From contig JADNRY010000008.1 in NCBI GenBank assembly GCA_015501585.1, positions 620,001 to 684,000 on the forward strand: 64,000 nt of DNA, written 5' to 3'. Under the pieces are notes generated by a model. That model saw nothing but the letters and a program-made list of their open reading frames with translations, did not search any database and was not told the origin of the DNA. This DNA comes from Rhodocollybia butyracea. Lineage: Eukaryota > Basidiomycota > Agaricomycetes > Agaricales > Omphalotaceae. Of this stretch, positions 12,051 through 25,700 are shown piece by piece. Each line of letters starts with the position of its first letter. Position 1 is the stretch's first letter. The position numbers were made by a program, and so were the translations under genes.

Positions 12051-13532
12051 ATGGAAGATTTCCCAAGTTTGCCGAACATTTACCAACAGCCAGAATCCGC
12101 AGATGCTGGAATCCGCCGCTCAATAGATCACCATGAACAGTCTGTACTGGATCTTCAGGCTGAGATTGAAACTCTCATGCAGACCGTTCGCAATATACGT
12201 TTCCGTATATTCGAACATCAAGAGACCATACGGTTTTACAAAGGAAAGATCACTTTGGCGCGACGCCTTCCTGCAGAACTCCTTGCTACCATCTTCGAAA
12301 TATGCACACTCGATGGTTGGACACGCGCACCTCTCGCCGTTTCTCAGGTTTGCACAGAATGGCGAATAGCTGCGCAAGCCCCTGCTGTGTGGTCGCAAGT
12401 ATATGTCAACGCTGATAGCTTGGACCCTGTCAGTCGAACTCGATTCTGGCTTACCAAGTCTCAGTCTGTTCCTATTGACATTACCCTTGACGTTCCTAAC
12501 AACTCGGACTCTCTGTCTGAAGTTATCCAGCTACTACTCTCACATCAGTTCAAATGGCGGAGCTTTACACTGAGTGCTCGTCAGTTAGCAACCGCCAACT
12601 TTATTCTCCATCAATGTATAGGCGTTTATCCCATGTTACAGGTATTGCGTCTTTCGGTAGATGAAGAATTTCACACTTTGGGGAATGGTGTAGTGGATGA
12701 GAGTGCGGAACTTCGTGGCTTGAGAAATTCATTCAATCATTGCCCCCAATTACGCTCCTTCATAATCAGCCGCAATATCCCACCCACCGGAAGTATTATC
12801 CCCTCCAACATCTCCAGTCTGTCTATCAATCTAGATGGCTTCAGCACCATCACACTGTCTATTGTCACCCTAATGGACCTTTTACTAGAGGTCCCTCTGC
12901 TTGAGAAGTTATGTATATCCTTGGCACGGGCACACAATACTACATTCTTACCCAACCGGAATTCGGAACGACCTAATGTTACCCTTCAAAACCTAAAGGT
13001 TTTGACGCTTATGGGGCAATCAGACCTCTTTGCTCTATTGCAAAGTATTTGTACGCCTACCCTCCTACACCTTCACTTAATGTCTTCTGCAGAACCTATC
13101 TCAGCCTCCCAGTGGTCAGGTTTGCCACTCTTACAATGGCTAGAACGAGGGCAGACATCCCTAGAGTCACTAGAGCTCCGTGATGTTGATGTTGCTAGAG
13201 ACATGTTCATTGCTTGCTTCATTGCTCTCCCAAGCCTCAAGAGTCTCAAATTGCACGATAGTGAAATATCTGATGCAGTTTTTGATTCCCTACACGGTGC
13301 ACATGGTTATTGTCCTAACCTTGCGACTGTTGATTTACGCTGGTGTGGCCAAGTAAGCGGTCAAGCTCTGGCGCGATTCATCAAGGGAAAAATGGTAACT
13401 TCACCGATTGAATCCATTACTATCATCAATTGTTCATTTGTGGAGGAGCAACACATCTTAGATCTGGCTCAAAATACAGTTTGCCGACTCGTTATCGACT
13501 TGAACGATCATTGCCGTGAGCAGATCCTTTAG
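12051..13532 (+). CDS. F-box domain protein
   Basis: Probable substrate receptor of an SCF ubiquitin ligase. A single uninterrupted frame of 493 codons starts MEDFPSLPNIYQQ. A coiled-coil-like stretch (about residues 24-65, SIDHHEQSVLDLQAEIETLM) precedes the F-box core LPAELLATIFEICTLDGW at about 74-91, followed by SQVCTEWRIAAQAPAVWSQV. The C-terminal 350 residues contain leucine-rich segments such as LQVLRLSVD, LKVLTLMGQS and LKSLKLHDSE, as in the large basidiomycete F-box family. The start is the first Met in frame, just after a possible acceptor cccctag. An upstream exon at 11911 does not join in frame, so I keep 12051. The target is unknown. Confidence 0.85.
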   Translation: MEDFPSLPNIYQQPESADAGIRRSIDHHEQSVLDLQAEIETLMQTVRNIRFRIFEHQETIRFYKGKITLARRLPAELLATIFEICTLDGWTRAPLAVSQVCTEWRIAAQAPAVWSQVYVNADSLDPVSRTRFWLTKSQSVPIDITLDVPNNSDSLSEVIQLLLSHQFKWRSFTLSARQLATANFILHQCIGVYPMLQVLRLSVDEEFHTLGNGVVDESAELRGLRNSFNHCPQLRSFIISRNIPPTGSIIPSNISSLSINLDGFSTITLSIVTLMDLLLEVPLLEKLCISLARAHNTTFLPNRNSERPNVTLQNLKVLTLMGQSDLFALLQSICTPTLLHLHLMSSAEPISASQWSGLPLLQWLERGQTSLESLELRDVDVARDMFIACFIALPSLKSLKLHDSEISDAVFDSLHGAHGYCPNLATVDLRWCGQVSGQALARFIKGKMVTSPIESITIINCSFVEEQHILDLAQNTVCRLVIDLNDHCREQIL

Positions 13533-14005
13533 TAGTTCCTGGATGACAGATTTACTGATGGAGACAACGCAGGTCCTGTTGGGTGCTGTGAAAACGAGAG
13601 GTACAGAAGGCGACTTAGGCTTCGGCGGATCGGTACGAATATAGATGAAAAACATAGATTGATATTATAGACAGTGTCAATGTTTTTAGCTGAAGTACAG
13701 TAAAGGAAATGCTCATCTATCGGTCACAAACTATGGCAAAAAGCAGTATGTAACCATGCTTCCCGCCTCAAACAAGGACCTTTCATTCTATCTCCAGGAC
13801 AACATTTCACGAAAATACCTGATGTATCGGCGAAAATTCGAAAACAATCGAGTCGAAGAGAGTGTGAAAGAAAAATTTAGATTTTTTGGTCTGTTAAGTA
13901 TCTGAGGTCACGTGGTAGTGTGACACGTGGAGCCCAGCGCCAAGTACTATTCAAAGTTACAGTCATTGTTTTCTGACTTCTCTCCTCACTCTTTTAGCAA
14001 TCACG
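13533..14005. other. Intergenic region upstream of UFE1
   Basis: A 473 bp gap holding the 3' end of the F-box gene and the UFE1 promoter. Apart from two CACGTG boxes close to UFE1, nothing stands out and no coding frame is seen. Confidence 0.45.
13909..13929. promoter_or_regulatory. Twin CACGTG boxes upstream of UFE1
   Basis: CACGTG occurs at 13909-13914 and again at 13924-13929, 15 bp apart, about 80-95 bp before the UFE1 start codon. Each is the palindromic E-box used by bHLH factors such as Cbf1 or Pho4 in yeast. Function here is inferred from position only. Confidence 0.35.
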
Positions 14006-15280
14006 ATGGTTCGTAATGACCGTACACCTGAGTTTATAGATGTTGTTCAATCCAAAAGTCTATCATCGGACCGACCGAAAAACAAGCATGTTCAGAAAGA
14101 GCGCGAACAAGCTGGTGCAAAGGAATACATTTCAGAGGCATACACAGTCGTGAGTTCAGCACGACATCCGAGCTTTCGACTGTGCTGAATCAATGCGTAT
14201 ACCATAGCTCAACCATATCAACACTTTGACCCGAATGCTTTCTAGTATTCGCAAAACGTATTTAAACATTGACCAGCGCGCTGGGCCGTCGCACTACCAA
14301 GAAACCAGGACTATCGACCTTAGCGGGAACGAATCATGGGCCAATGTGCGGCAGCTTTCCAATGAACAGCGCGACCAGATTGACATCCAAGCACGTGTTA
14401 TCCTCACTCGCTGTGCGGACAGAATCAAAGACATGGAAGCCTTAGAAAAAAGTGGGATACGTTCCTCTTCTTTCTCTGGTCCCTTCTCAACATAGCCTGA
14501 CCCATCGTTCCAGAGCGCGCGGAACTCGTTGCGAGTCAAGGGAGTCCTCTGACACGACTTCTACCCACTCGACTGAGAAAGGACGCGTCTTCCCTCTCCT
14601 CTGATTTTGTGGCTGCACATCGCTCTAGTATCACTTGGTATCTCAGCAGACGTCTTGCCGATGCTAGTCAAAAGCAGAAAGAAATGCAGGAAGAGCGCGT
14701 CAACCGCCAAGTAGAGAGATCACGAACACTTGGATCGGGGGCGGGACTGGAGGCTTTGAACATGACTACACATGATACATCACGTTCACAAGCAAGCTCA
14801 GAGTCCCGGATATCTAATAGCTGGCTCGGGGGTGCTTCTTCTGGGCTTATCGCTGCAACACTTGGTGCTCCTAGCTTCGATGAGCAGCAGCGCCCTGGGC
14901 CATCATACCCTATCCCAGACACCTCGCCTCCTTCTGACGATGAGGATGACCTCGAGCTCTCGTCGTCTCAGATTCTTCAGTTCGAAACCGAAAACGCTCA
15001 TATCCTCCGCTCTGTGCAGGAAACGCTTGACTCTGTTCACCAAGCAGAGTCGCGACTGATGGAAATCAGTGCGCTGCAAATGGAACTAGTCTCGCATTTG
15101 ACCCAACAGACAGAGATAACGGATCAGCTATACGAAGACGCAATAGCGTCAACATCTATGGTGGAGAAAGGAAACGTGCAGCTTAGAGAGGCACGGAGAC
15201 GATCAAAAGATAGCAGGCTATTTATTCTCGTATTCCTCATCGGCGCAAGCTTGAGCATGTTATTCTTACACTATTATTGA
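14006..15280 (+). CDS. UFE1: Syntaxin-18-type t-SNARE of the ER
   Basis: Qa-SNARE for retrograde Golgi-to-ER vesicle fusion. The N-terminal part DRTPEFIDVVQSK followed by EAYTVLNHINTLTRMLSSIR is the syntaxin-18 N-domain. A Ser-rich, acidic linker follows. The SNARE motif runs from about QILQFETENAHILRSVQETL to GNVQLREARRR and contains the central-layer Gln in the LTQQTE region. A C-terminal membrane anchor ends FLIGASLSMLFLHYY. Two introns are needed: one after AYTV (donor gtgagt) and one restoring LEKKRAELVAS. The stop is at 15278-15280. Length of about 380 residues suits the family. Confidence 0.9.
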
Positions 15281-15349
15281 AAATGCAGGTAGTACATATA
15301 GTCTATACGAAGTGTGAATATACTATGATATGGGAGCAAAGTCAGAAGT

Positions 15350-16671
15350 CTAAGGCTCGCCAAGCAATGGTGCTTCTTCATCGAAATCTTCAACCGCTTC
15401 GGCAGCCAATTCGTCCACGACTGGCGGAACACCTTCCAATTTTCGTATGTGTTTCGTCACCAGAGTATAGATAAGCCTACAGGATTTTTAGTACTTGGAA
15501 AGTTGGTGAAACGACAGGTACTCGCCAGCTCGCAAGGATAGCGATTATGATACCACCTGTATCAAGTTATTAACTCTTGTACATGGTAAAGAAGGGAAAC
15601 TTACCTCCAACAAGACACCAGTTCAGAATTTTAGTGGCTAAAGACAATTGGGTTAAACTTCAAGTTCACAGAGACGAAACAAGTGATCTCACTAGTATCC
15701 ATTCCTTCTCTCTGGTTGCCGTCAGATAATGCGGCCATCCGCGAACCAATAAAAGCATGTAACAGGAGTTTCGGAAATATGAAAGCGGTGGCAACAGCAA
15801 ACTGCCATAACGCAACGGATTCGATAGACTGGAAACATGTGAGAAACGATTCGTATCCCGCACGACGTCTCCTTACCGCAAACAGAGAGTTCGAATATAC
15901 CCATGGAGGAAAAGGTGACATTCGAATCAGTATGATGAGGGGGAGGCTGAAATACACGAAGGATTAAGTGTACTAGCAAACATGCAAAGAAAGATATTAC
16001 CCTTTCTCTCTCTATAAAACAGTCAAAATTTAACGAGAGGAGAAAGTAAGTTTAATCTGACCACAACCACTTCGAGTGCTGCAAATTTTTCGTTCGCCTT
16101 CGACCACCGTCGAAGTCTAGCAGAGAATAGAAGCCGTAAACAGAGAAATGCAGAGGCAGAGCCGACAACAGAAGCAACGGCAGCGATGAGAAAGCCTATC
16201 TTCCATCCGTACGCGAAGCCGGTGAGGGTCACAGTGGTGGTATGGCCAATTAGTGGTGGAAATGAGACCAATACTAGAGTATGAGAGTCAGTTTTGATGT
16301 TACATATCCTATAAAGATAGCACACGTATAAGTCCGCCCAATGCAAGGAAACCAAATCGTGTATGCGATAATTTGGTTGCTTTATCGTAGAGGAATTGAG
16401 AGATTTTCGCCGGTGTAACGACGATGATAAAGACCACTAATAGTAAGTGTTGTCGAAAGGAGTCTAGACTCTATTCACGATGGCAATATGCTTACGCAAC
16501 GATATGTTTATGAGGGCCCATACGAACAAGAGGAACTGGGGACAATATTTGGGTTAATGTAGCACTTGACCGATGAGCGCACATTACCTTGCCGAATCTT
16601 CCTAGACGTTGATAACGGCCCAAAGCAAGTTTTCCATAATGATGGAGATTTTGCTTCACTGCGCTAATCAT
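15350..16671 (-). CDS. TVP38: Golgi membrane protein TVP38 (VTT/DedA family)
   Basis: Multi-span Golgi membrane protein of the SNARE-associated (VTT) family, with proposed roles in vesicle trafficking or lipid scrambling. It starts MISAVKQNLHHYGKL. Membrane segments include FLLFVWALINISL, FLALGGLILLVSFPP, GFLIAAVASVVGSASAFLC and WCLVGGGIIIAILASW. Family blocks are PPLIGHTTTVTLTGFAYGW and EKGLPLIILIRMSPFPPW. The acidic tail is AAEAVEDFDEEAPLLGEP. Two splice oddities are needed: an 11 nt microexon at 16001-16011 and a GC-AG intron at 15477-15525. An in-frame Met at 16734 would add 21 residues; I chose 16671 because the added residues look unlike the family. Confidence 0.88.
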
Positions 16672-16735
16672 AGTGGAGTTTAGAAAAGAAGCGCACATAT
16701 TACGTACGCACAACGTTCTAGTCTCCAACCGCACT

Positions 16736-18188
16736 ATGGAGAAATTCAGTGCATATCGGGTGAGTAACTATAAAACATCGGCAACATCCACTAACAACTT
16801 AAATTCTAGGATCCTGGTACCGGTATTCAGGTCAGCTGCCTTCGTTAAACTGTCTTTCGCAACCCAACCGACTGTTCTTCAGCCTTTCTTGACTCCCGTT
16901 CCTCCGCCTAGCTCGCATTCCACGGTTTTATCGACAGCACTACTACCGATCCGATACATAATTGGTCTCATCCGTCTGACCATCGTGCTTTTGCTGACAG
17001 TCTGCTATGTGCTCATTACCAAAGGTGTCTGCTCAATTTTGGTTTGTGCCTTCTCCACGAGCCTAGTAGCGTGTTCTAATGTCAACAGGTCGTTGTACCA
17101 CCGCTGCAACGCGTCACAGTCTCTTTTACTACGTCTGTTATCGCTCGAGCCGTATTGTTCTGCCTAGGCTTTATCTGGATACCAACAGAAATTGTGTCGA
17201 AAAAACGGGGGTTGGTCTCCATGATCTGTTCATTCCAACGCGTCTTATGACTGTTGTTTCTCTTCAGGCGAATTCAGAACGTTTCAGGCGCTTGGAAACC
17301 TAGTGGGGGCGATTTAATCATCTCAAATTGGACTTCGTGGATTGAACTCTTGTGGTTGAGCTACCGGTATGTGATGACATGTGCATGTTCGTATTATTTC
17401 TCTAAATGTAAAATGAAAGTTTCGATCCCGTCTTTGTGCTTCCCATTCCCGAATCGACCGTTCAGTCGGTACCATCTACAACTTCCTCGCCTATCTTGCA
17501 CACCCCTGGACGTCGTGCTCCCAGGAATAGTATACCTGATGTCCCTGCTTCCAGCCGTAACCCAACCTCACAAATTCCGATTACTGGTTTCAGAGAAGTT
17601 TCGTTATTCACCATTCTCAAGGAAACCGGTAGAGTACCTTCACCAACTACCGCAGGCGCTAGGCCACGTTCGTTGGACGAGATACGCAAGACATCCGACC
17701 GCCCTGTCGTTGTCTTCCCTGAATGTACCACCAGCAACGGTAGAGGCTTGTTACGATTTGCTGATATTTTCCGGGAATCCCTTCCTATAAAGGGCTGGAA
17801 TGTTTTCGTTATGTGTGTCAGGTATGTTCTATAATGATTTCATGTATCATATTGTTAATCCATGCTCAGGTACGACCCACCGACTGAACTCCTACGCACA
17901 GCAACACACTCCATCCCGTCGTCCTCGTTGAACCCACTTCCTCATCTGTTCTCATTAGTCTCGTCTCTTGGTATACCCGCTCTGACCATTAGGTTGCTGA
18001 ATCAATCCGAGTCTCCGAGTTCTCCTACTTTCCAAGTTCACGATGTCATTGGAGTATCTTCCAAAGATGAACTTGCTGAAGCAGCTGCTGTCCTGATCTC
18101 GCAATTAGGAAAATTCAAACGAATGACCCTGGGATGGGAAGATAAAACGAGATTTCTAGATTTCTACGGTAGTAAACGCAATCCATAG
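16736..18188 (+). CDS. PlsC-type lysophospholipid acyltransferase-like protein
   Basis: Likely membrane-bound acyltransferase of the fungal Loa1/Vps66 type acting on lysophospholipids. Start MEKFSAYRDPGTGIQ; hydrophobic stretches LLPIRYIIGLIRLTIVLLLT and ARAVLFCLGFIWIP follow. The active-site region reads SGGDLIISNWTSWIELLWL, where the usual His-x4-Asp would be N-H-x4-D; here Trp and Glu occupy those places. The second block is VVVFPECTTSNGRGLLRF, with Cys where Gly is usual (PEGT). Six or so introns join in frame, for example TAC-CG|T TTC giving YRFDPVFVLP. The stop TAG is at 18186-18188, only 15 bp from the stop of the convergent PLP-enzyme gene. Catalytic activity is therefore uncertain, fold assignment is good. 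Confidence 0.8.
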
Positions 18189-18203
18189 TCTAGTGCGCCT
18201 GTC

Positions 18204-19976
<1,773 letters not shown>

Positions 19977-20183
19977 GATGAGAATGTAGGTGAGAGGGAC
20001 ACCACGCTTTATACGAAAAAAACTAATACATAACGGCTCCGCGAAGCGAGATCAATGCGTAGCAGGCGCAGCAGGGGCTCTTTCAAGATTTGCTGGACCC
20101 TTGGTGTCACATTCATAAAAATGAATCAGCGAAATTGAAGGACCTTTAATAAGAGAAGAAGAAAAGAAGTTTTAGACAGCTTA

Positions 20184-20697
20184 GGGCCTGTTCAGCAACA
20201 CGAATCTAGATTTTGTTGGGATTTTGCCAGGTATTGCCACCATATAAAAAAGCCATCAAACATTTGTAAGTATTACTCAGATCAGCTGATTGAGCGCTCC
20301 GTGTAAACGCGCATGCTGTCAGCTGCTGTTCTTCTGTGTTGAGGTCAACACCCCGCTCAATGCTCAGACATGCCCGCCACTCTCAAATATAATTTTCACT
20401 TTAGGCTTCACTAACCTAGACAATACAGAGAAACAGAATTGCTTTTCCAATAACATACAATTACATTAAATTTGAAAGACAATGACGAGAACGTGTTGGT
20501 CACTGGGTGGCATTGCTGAGAGTGGTCGGGATGACTTGCGGGAACGTCGGTCAACAGCCTCAGGAGTTATGTCATTTTATGTCATTTCCAGACCCATGGC
20601 GACCGGCCAGCTGATCCGAACCTTTTATATTAAATGTTCAAAATCTCGCATTTGGCAAAATCGAACAAAATCCAGATTCGTGTTGCCGAACAGGCCC
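20184..20697. mobile_element. Tourist-like MITE (PIF/Harbinger type)
   Basis: A 514 bp non-coding element between the two PLP-enzyme copies. Its ends are inverted repeats of about 45 bp: the left begins GGGCCTGTTCAGCAACACGA, the right (reverse complement) begins GGGCCTGTTCGGCAACACGA, with only a few mismatches over the arm. Both ends are flanked by TTA (20181-20183 and 20698-20700), the 3 bp target duplication typical of PIF/Harbinger elements. The GGGCCTGTT terminus is also typical of Tourist MITEs. No transposase is encoded, so movement would need a helper element. Confidence 0.87.
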
Positions 20698-20842
20698 TTA
20701 AATTAGAGTCTGCAGGGAAGTTTTTCAAGGACAAACTTTGTAAAATTGCAAAAGCAGCAGTTGTACTCATAAATGAAGTTAGGAAGACAGAATGAGATCT
20801 GATCTTAGATTTCTGTGCAATTTGACATTCCTGGACCACCTC

Positions 20843-22618
20843 CTACAGTTTGGTTTTCTCAGTTTTGCATCTGATGAGAGCCTGCCTCATATCATCCCTC
20901 AAATCCTGTATGATTTTCGTCAAGTGATGTTGTATGTGCAAGTCTAAAGTGATATATACCTCAAAGTCTTCCAGTCCTACACTGATTCGAACCAACGTGG
21001 GATCTTCCTTTGGATCGGCTCTTGCACGATATTCCATGAGTGAATCTACGCCACCCAAGCTTGTGGCATGCTGTGGGATGAGTTTCAGTAATGGAATATC
21101 ATTTGACAGTGCACACAAGCATACTATGAAGTATTTTGCCAAGTATGGAAGCTCTTTGGCATATTCTGGAGTAGATAAGAGGATTGAAAAAGTAGCATTC
21201 CATCCACCTTCCATTTGTTGACTGGGATTGAACCCACGGGAATCGGTACCTTGGAGCGAAGAGTGGCACACTTTTCTGTTACAGAAAGTTCAAAATACCA
21301 GATAAAGAAGAAAAGTAGGTACGTACTTGAGTACTCCTGCAGGTACACCATCAAATGAGCTACCAGTTGCCGTTGCTGAAGCTACATTATTGAGCCATTG
21401 TACAAGCTTGGTAGCTGTAGCACTTTGCTTGAGAACTCTAAGATCAAAGGTTCGCATTGAACGCAAAAGCAGCCATGATTCCAAAGAGCCCATCATACTC
21501 CCCAAAAACGTACGGTCACTGTGAAGCTGAGCGGAAGCAATAGTTAGCATCGCTCAAATCCAAACAGATAGAGAAATTTACTTCAAACCATTCCGCTTCG
21601 GTTTTAACTACCAGCACTCCTGCAAGTAGATCTGAGTGACCACCGAGGTACTTGGTGGCTTTGAACAGTCAGTCTTGTGTCCAATGATAAATACCAAGCC
21701 CATACCAGAGTGGAGAATGCTTCCATCCAGGTTAGAAGGAGATACATAAAAACTCAATTTTGTACTCACCAATCTGCACCGAGTTTGAAAGGGTATTGAA
21801 GTGGAGGAGGGGCAAAAGTGGAGTCAACGACAAGTTTTCCTCCAACTTGATGAATCTGTGAAATCAAGTCAGCCTAAGGAGATTTCGACGAATTCTTTAC
21901 GTGGGCCTGACTTTATCAGCGTAGTATTGGATATCCCTATGAATTAAAAGTAAGTATGAAAAGAGCGTCAACAATACATATACCTATACTACCTTGATTC
22001 TCCTGTAGGATTCACTGGGGTCTCTACCCAGCACAAATCTCCCGGCTGGAATTTTTCATCAAAGTCGATAACTTCCACATTTGCATCGCGACATTTCTTA
22101 TAAACTTCAATCGTATTATGACAGCCCCAGTATCCCCCCCGAATCGCAATGCGTTTGGGCTTGTAGAAGACGAGAGCCTGAAGCCAAATAAGCTTGCCAT
22201 GGTCAAGTTGATCGAAAGAAGATTTATTTACCGCAAAACATGCGGCCAACCCCGAAGCATATGTGACCGCATAGCCGTCCTAGACAAGGTAATTTAAGCA
22301 ACTATTGCGAAAAACAAGAGGACCGCGGACTGACCAAAACTTTACCAAGAATGTGTTCAACGCTTGTTGAAGTTTCCTGTGTGTAACGAGAATATACATG
22401 CCTAGAAGGGTTTCGCATATTCACATCTTCGAGGGAGAGCATTTTGGGGTCAGCGCGAAAGGCTAAATAATAACATGCCCGGTGAGCCACGTATTGCGAG
22501 GTGAATGGAATAGGAACATACTCGTTGAAACGGATATGGATGGCGCAACTGGAATTCGCTCCCTGTTAACGGATGCGTCTCCATGAAGGAGATCTGTAGA
22601 CTTAATTTTGGGAGACAT
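20843..22618 (-). CDS. Cystathionine gamma-synthase-like PLP enzyme, copy B
   Basis: Tandem paralogue of copy A with the same exon plan. Start MSPKIKSVDL; first intron after VAPSISVST, then TFRADPKMLSLEDVNMRNPS. Shared motifs include RIAIRGGYWGCHNTIE, CWVETPVNPTGESR, LVVDSTFAPPPLQ and [17 protein letters not shown] with the PLP-binding lysine. It ends CKTEKTKL at TAG 20843-20845. Small protein changes from copy A include RADP for RFDP and ETSTSVEH for ENSTRAEH. The acceptor before CILHSATK follows ggatggaag. All joins stay open. Keeping both coding regions while introns drift suggests both are under selection, or that exons are kept alike by gene conversion. Confidence 0.88.
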
Positions 22619-22740
22619 GATGAAAGTGTAGGAGAAACACAAAGTCCGATCACGCGATCCTCACTCGAGTCATACCGTTATGATAATAATAATACAATTA
22701 CTAGTACTAATAGCTACAGAATTGAAAAACCACACCTAGC

Positions 22741-25700
22741 TTAAGAACTAAAATTTGTGTCCAAGAGTCCTGATTCCTTCATGAACGACCTCCACTGCTG
22801 GTCGATACCTGAGTCCGTCATCAAATCCATACTGAAAAGTCCGCCAGCCGAAATTCCCATCGGCTCTCCAGTGAACGCCTCCATGTTTTCCATGGTCGGA
22901 AACAAGGTAGAAAATCCTTGTTCATCCAATTGTTGAGGAGAAGCAGCCGGTGGGGCTATGTAGAGATTTTGCATATCGGTATTCGTCGAATGGAAGAAGC
23001 CTGCGGTAAGAGGATCGTTGTAGATCTGTTCCGTGGGTAGTTCCGTATGTGGATGCTGCGACAGCGGTAGCGCAGAAATGTATTCCACGAGAGATGGGTG
23101 CACATCTGGAAGGGGTGATTCCGTGGTATCGCTTGTGGGAGATTCAGCACTTGACGGGGTAAATGGGGAACTTCGAGATGACTCTGTACGACTCTTTTCT
23201 CGGTTGCGGGTATGTAAGAGCAGTCTGCTGAAGAAAACCCGTGTTTGCCCGCCGAAAAGTGCTAGTTCGTCATCTCCATAGTGGCCAACGGATAATGTGG
23301 TAGGAATCGGGGTAGCACCGCTTCGATGTTGAGAGAACGCCTGCAACGCTTTATCTCGAAGTTTATTCAAAACCGCCTATATGGTCGTTTAGGAAGATAG
23401 ATATGTACAGTAGTGGTTAAAACGTACCAGCCCACTGACTGTGCGAGGAGTGTTGTTGGAACATTTTTCGAACAAATCACGAGCAAGACCTAGTTCGACG
23501 AACGCATTCGGGGCCATAGTAGAAGATGGTGAACGAGTCACAATTGATCCGACGATGATCTAAGATATTTTACTACCTTCACTTGTACACAGATTGAAGA
23601 ACTTACTGCGGCGGAAAACACTAACGATAACGATGATGAGTCACGATTGAACACCACAAAAAAGAGTAACACACCATGGCCGGCCACTCCCCACCAGCGT
23701 CGCACCAACTCTGGAAATCTGTCATAATGATTCAACGATGATTTGATGATTCCCGATGCACATCTATAGGCTGCGAGGAACGAGGGAGCATATGGACTTC
23801 TCAAAGGATTCACTGGATGATCGAGCATCGCCTAGAATCGAGTAAATACGGATGCATAGCGTAGGCAAAATTAACACTTTCCTGTGCGAAGTATGACCGA
23901 TGAAGAAATAGGAGCGCTACAGTCTATATTCAGTAAAAGGTCCACGCCGAATAAAATGAGGACTCACTTATCGCACGATATTGTCCCATCATGCAGCGTC
24001 GCATGTATGCGAAGGGCGTACAGTGTTCATCCTCTGGGCTCATAAAAACATTGAGATGGGGAGGTAGCACCTTTTCCCTTATTCTACGATCTAGATCAAG
24101 GATAGTTTCATAGCTGGGTTGCTCGGCAGTCACAGTTAGTTCAAGCACTTGAGATAAAATATCCCTGCAGAACTCGTATTTCCATTGGAGGTCTGCGTTT
24201 GACTGAGATGAAGTTTACAGAAATGAGAGCACACCGGACCTACATCCTATTTGTGGTTTGCCTTCATCGTCTACCATTGGTTCGTTCTCAATTGGGAATT
24301 CACAGTCAACATAAGACGGTCGTATCGATGGAGGGCGACCTATTGCAAGACTCTACTTTATAATCAGCTAACTGACGCCACATCTAGGATACAAGACGTA
24401 CATGAAATTGTTCTGTACAAAACAGCTCCCAAAAGAGACATCTTCGTCGTTCAACAGTCTTGGCATCAATATTCCAGCGAGAACCATCACGATCTAGAAA
24501 GCTGAAATTAGAATGCCAGAGAGATTTTGTACCAAAACTCGCGCTGACGGAGACCGATCTGAAGCCAAGAGATTGAGCGACGTGGGCGACAGAAAGACGA
24601 GGAATCCTTACGCTTTGACCAAGTTTTGATCCCAGTGATAAGACGCTCCACTGCACGACTTTGAGTTTCAAACAAAGAGAGAGAACAAGAAACTGACAGC
24701 ACTATCCAGCGTGTATCTTTGGCCAGCGGAAATTTGGTAATGAGCTAACAAGGCCACTGTTTGCACCGTATAGGCTTCCGGGGAGTCAAAAACAGAGCGC
24801 AAAGATATTGCAGCGCGACACAATAGGGCAAATTTTTCAGCTTCAGGGTCGGCTAGAATCCAAGTTTAGCAGGGCATCGGTGAATGTAAAAATCAACATA
24901 CATGGTTTCAAAGTGAGATCTACAAGGGCACCCAAGGCAAAGATAATGTATAAAACTGTCCAAACGATATTGCTTAGTCTAAAAGTATGAACAGAAAAGG
25001 TAAACCAATAGAGACCTGCTAAACAGTGTGGAGAGATTGTATGAGATTCGCTGTTATCAGAAGAAGCTCGTTCCTTTTGCGATCGATATATGGGTGTAAG
25101 TATATCATTGATGAGCTCATCACGTCGGATAGGCTGGAATTGCCACGAAGCATGTTCCAAGTATGTTTCACAGAGAGACCAAGCTCGAGGTTGTTCGGGA
25201 AGGTAAGAAAACAAGATATCCATAGTCGTTTCGCTATTTGTTTCTGACGACATTGGGAAAATATCGGATAGCCGCAAAATATCCGGAGAGATTGTGAATG
25301 GAGGGTCCTTATCAGGGATGAAAGTAGGCTCTAGCCCCATCTCTGCACCTGCCTGGTAGTTGAATGAATTTGGCGGGTACCCATGAGAACAACGGAGAAT
25401 TCTTACCAAGAGTAACGTCTTAATTTGTGATAAGAACAATGATAGACGGCTGATACTTGAGCGCTCACCTCCGATCCCGCTGAACGGCCGAAATATTTTG
25501 ACTGCCCAGTGTCGAAAACAGTCAAAGTCCCAAACGCATCTATGGAATTCGTAGATGGATCACGAGAGCGGGTGGTCCGAGGCACTGTCCCGTTTTCGGG
25601 CCCGAATTTGATAGACAATAGTTCGTCTCGAAGCAGAGGATGCGCTTCGTTTGATACTCCAGATTGTGATATTGCGAGTGCATCCTCCAGTGACCGAATT

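Noticed and set aside
20482..20706. 74-codon open frame inside the MITE
   Set aside because: It runs into the terminal repeat and has no coding character; the element is non-coding.
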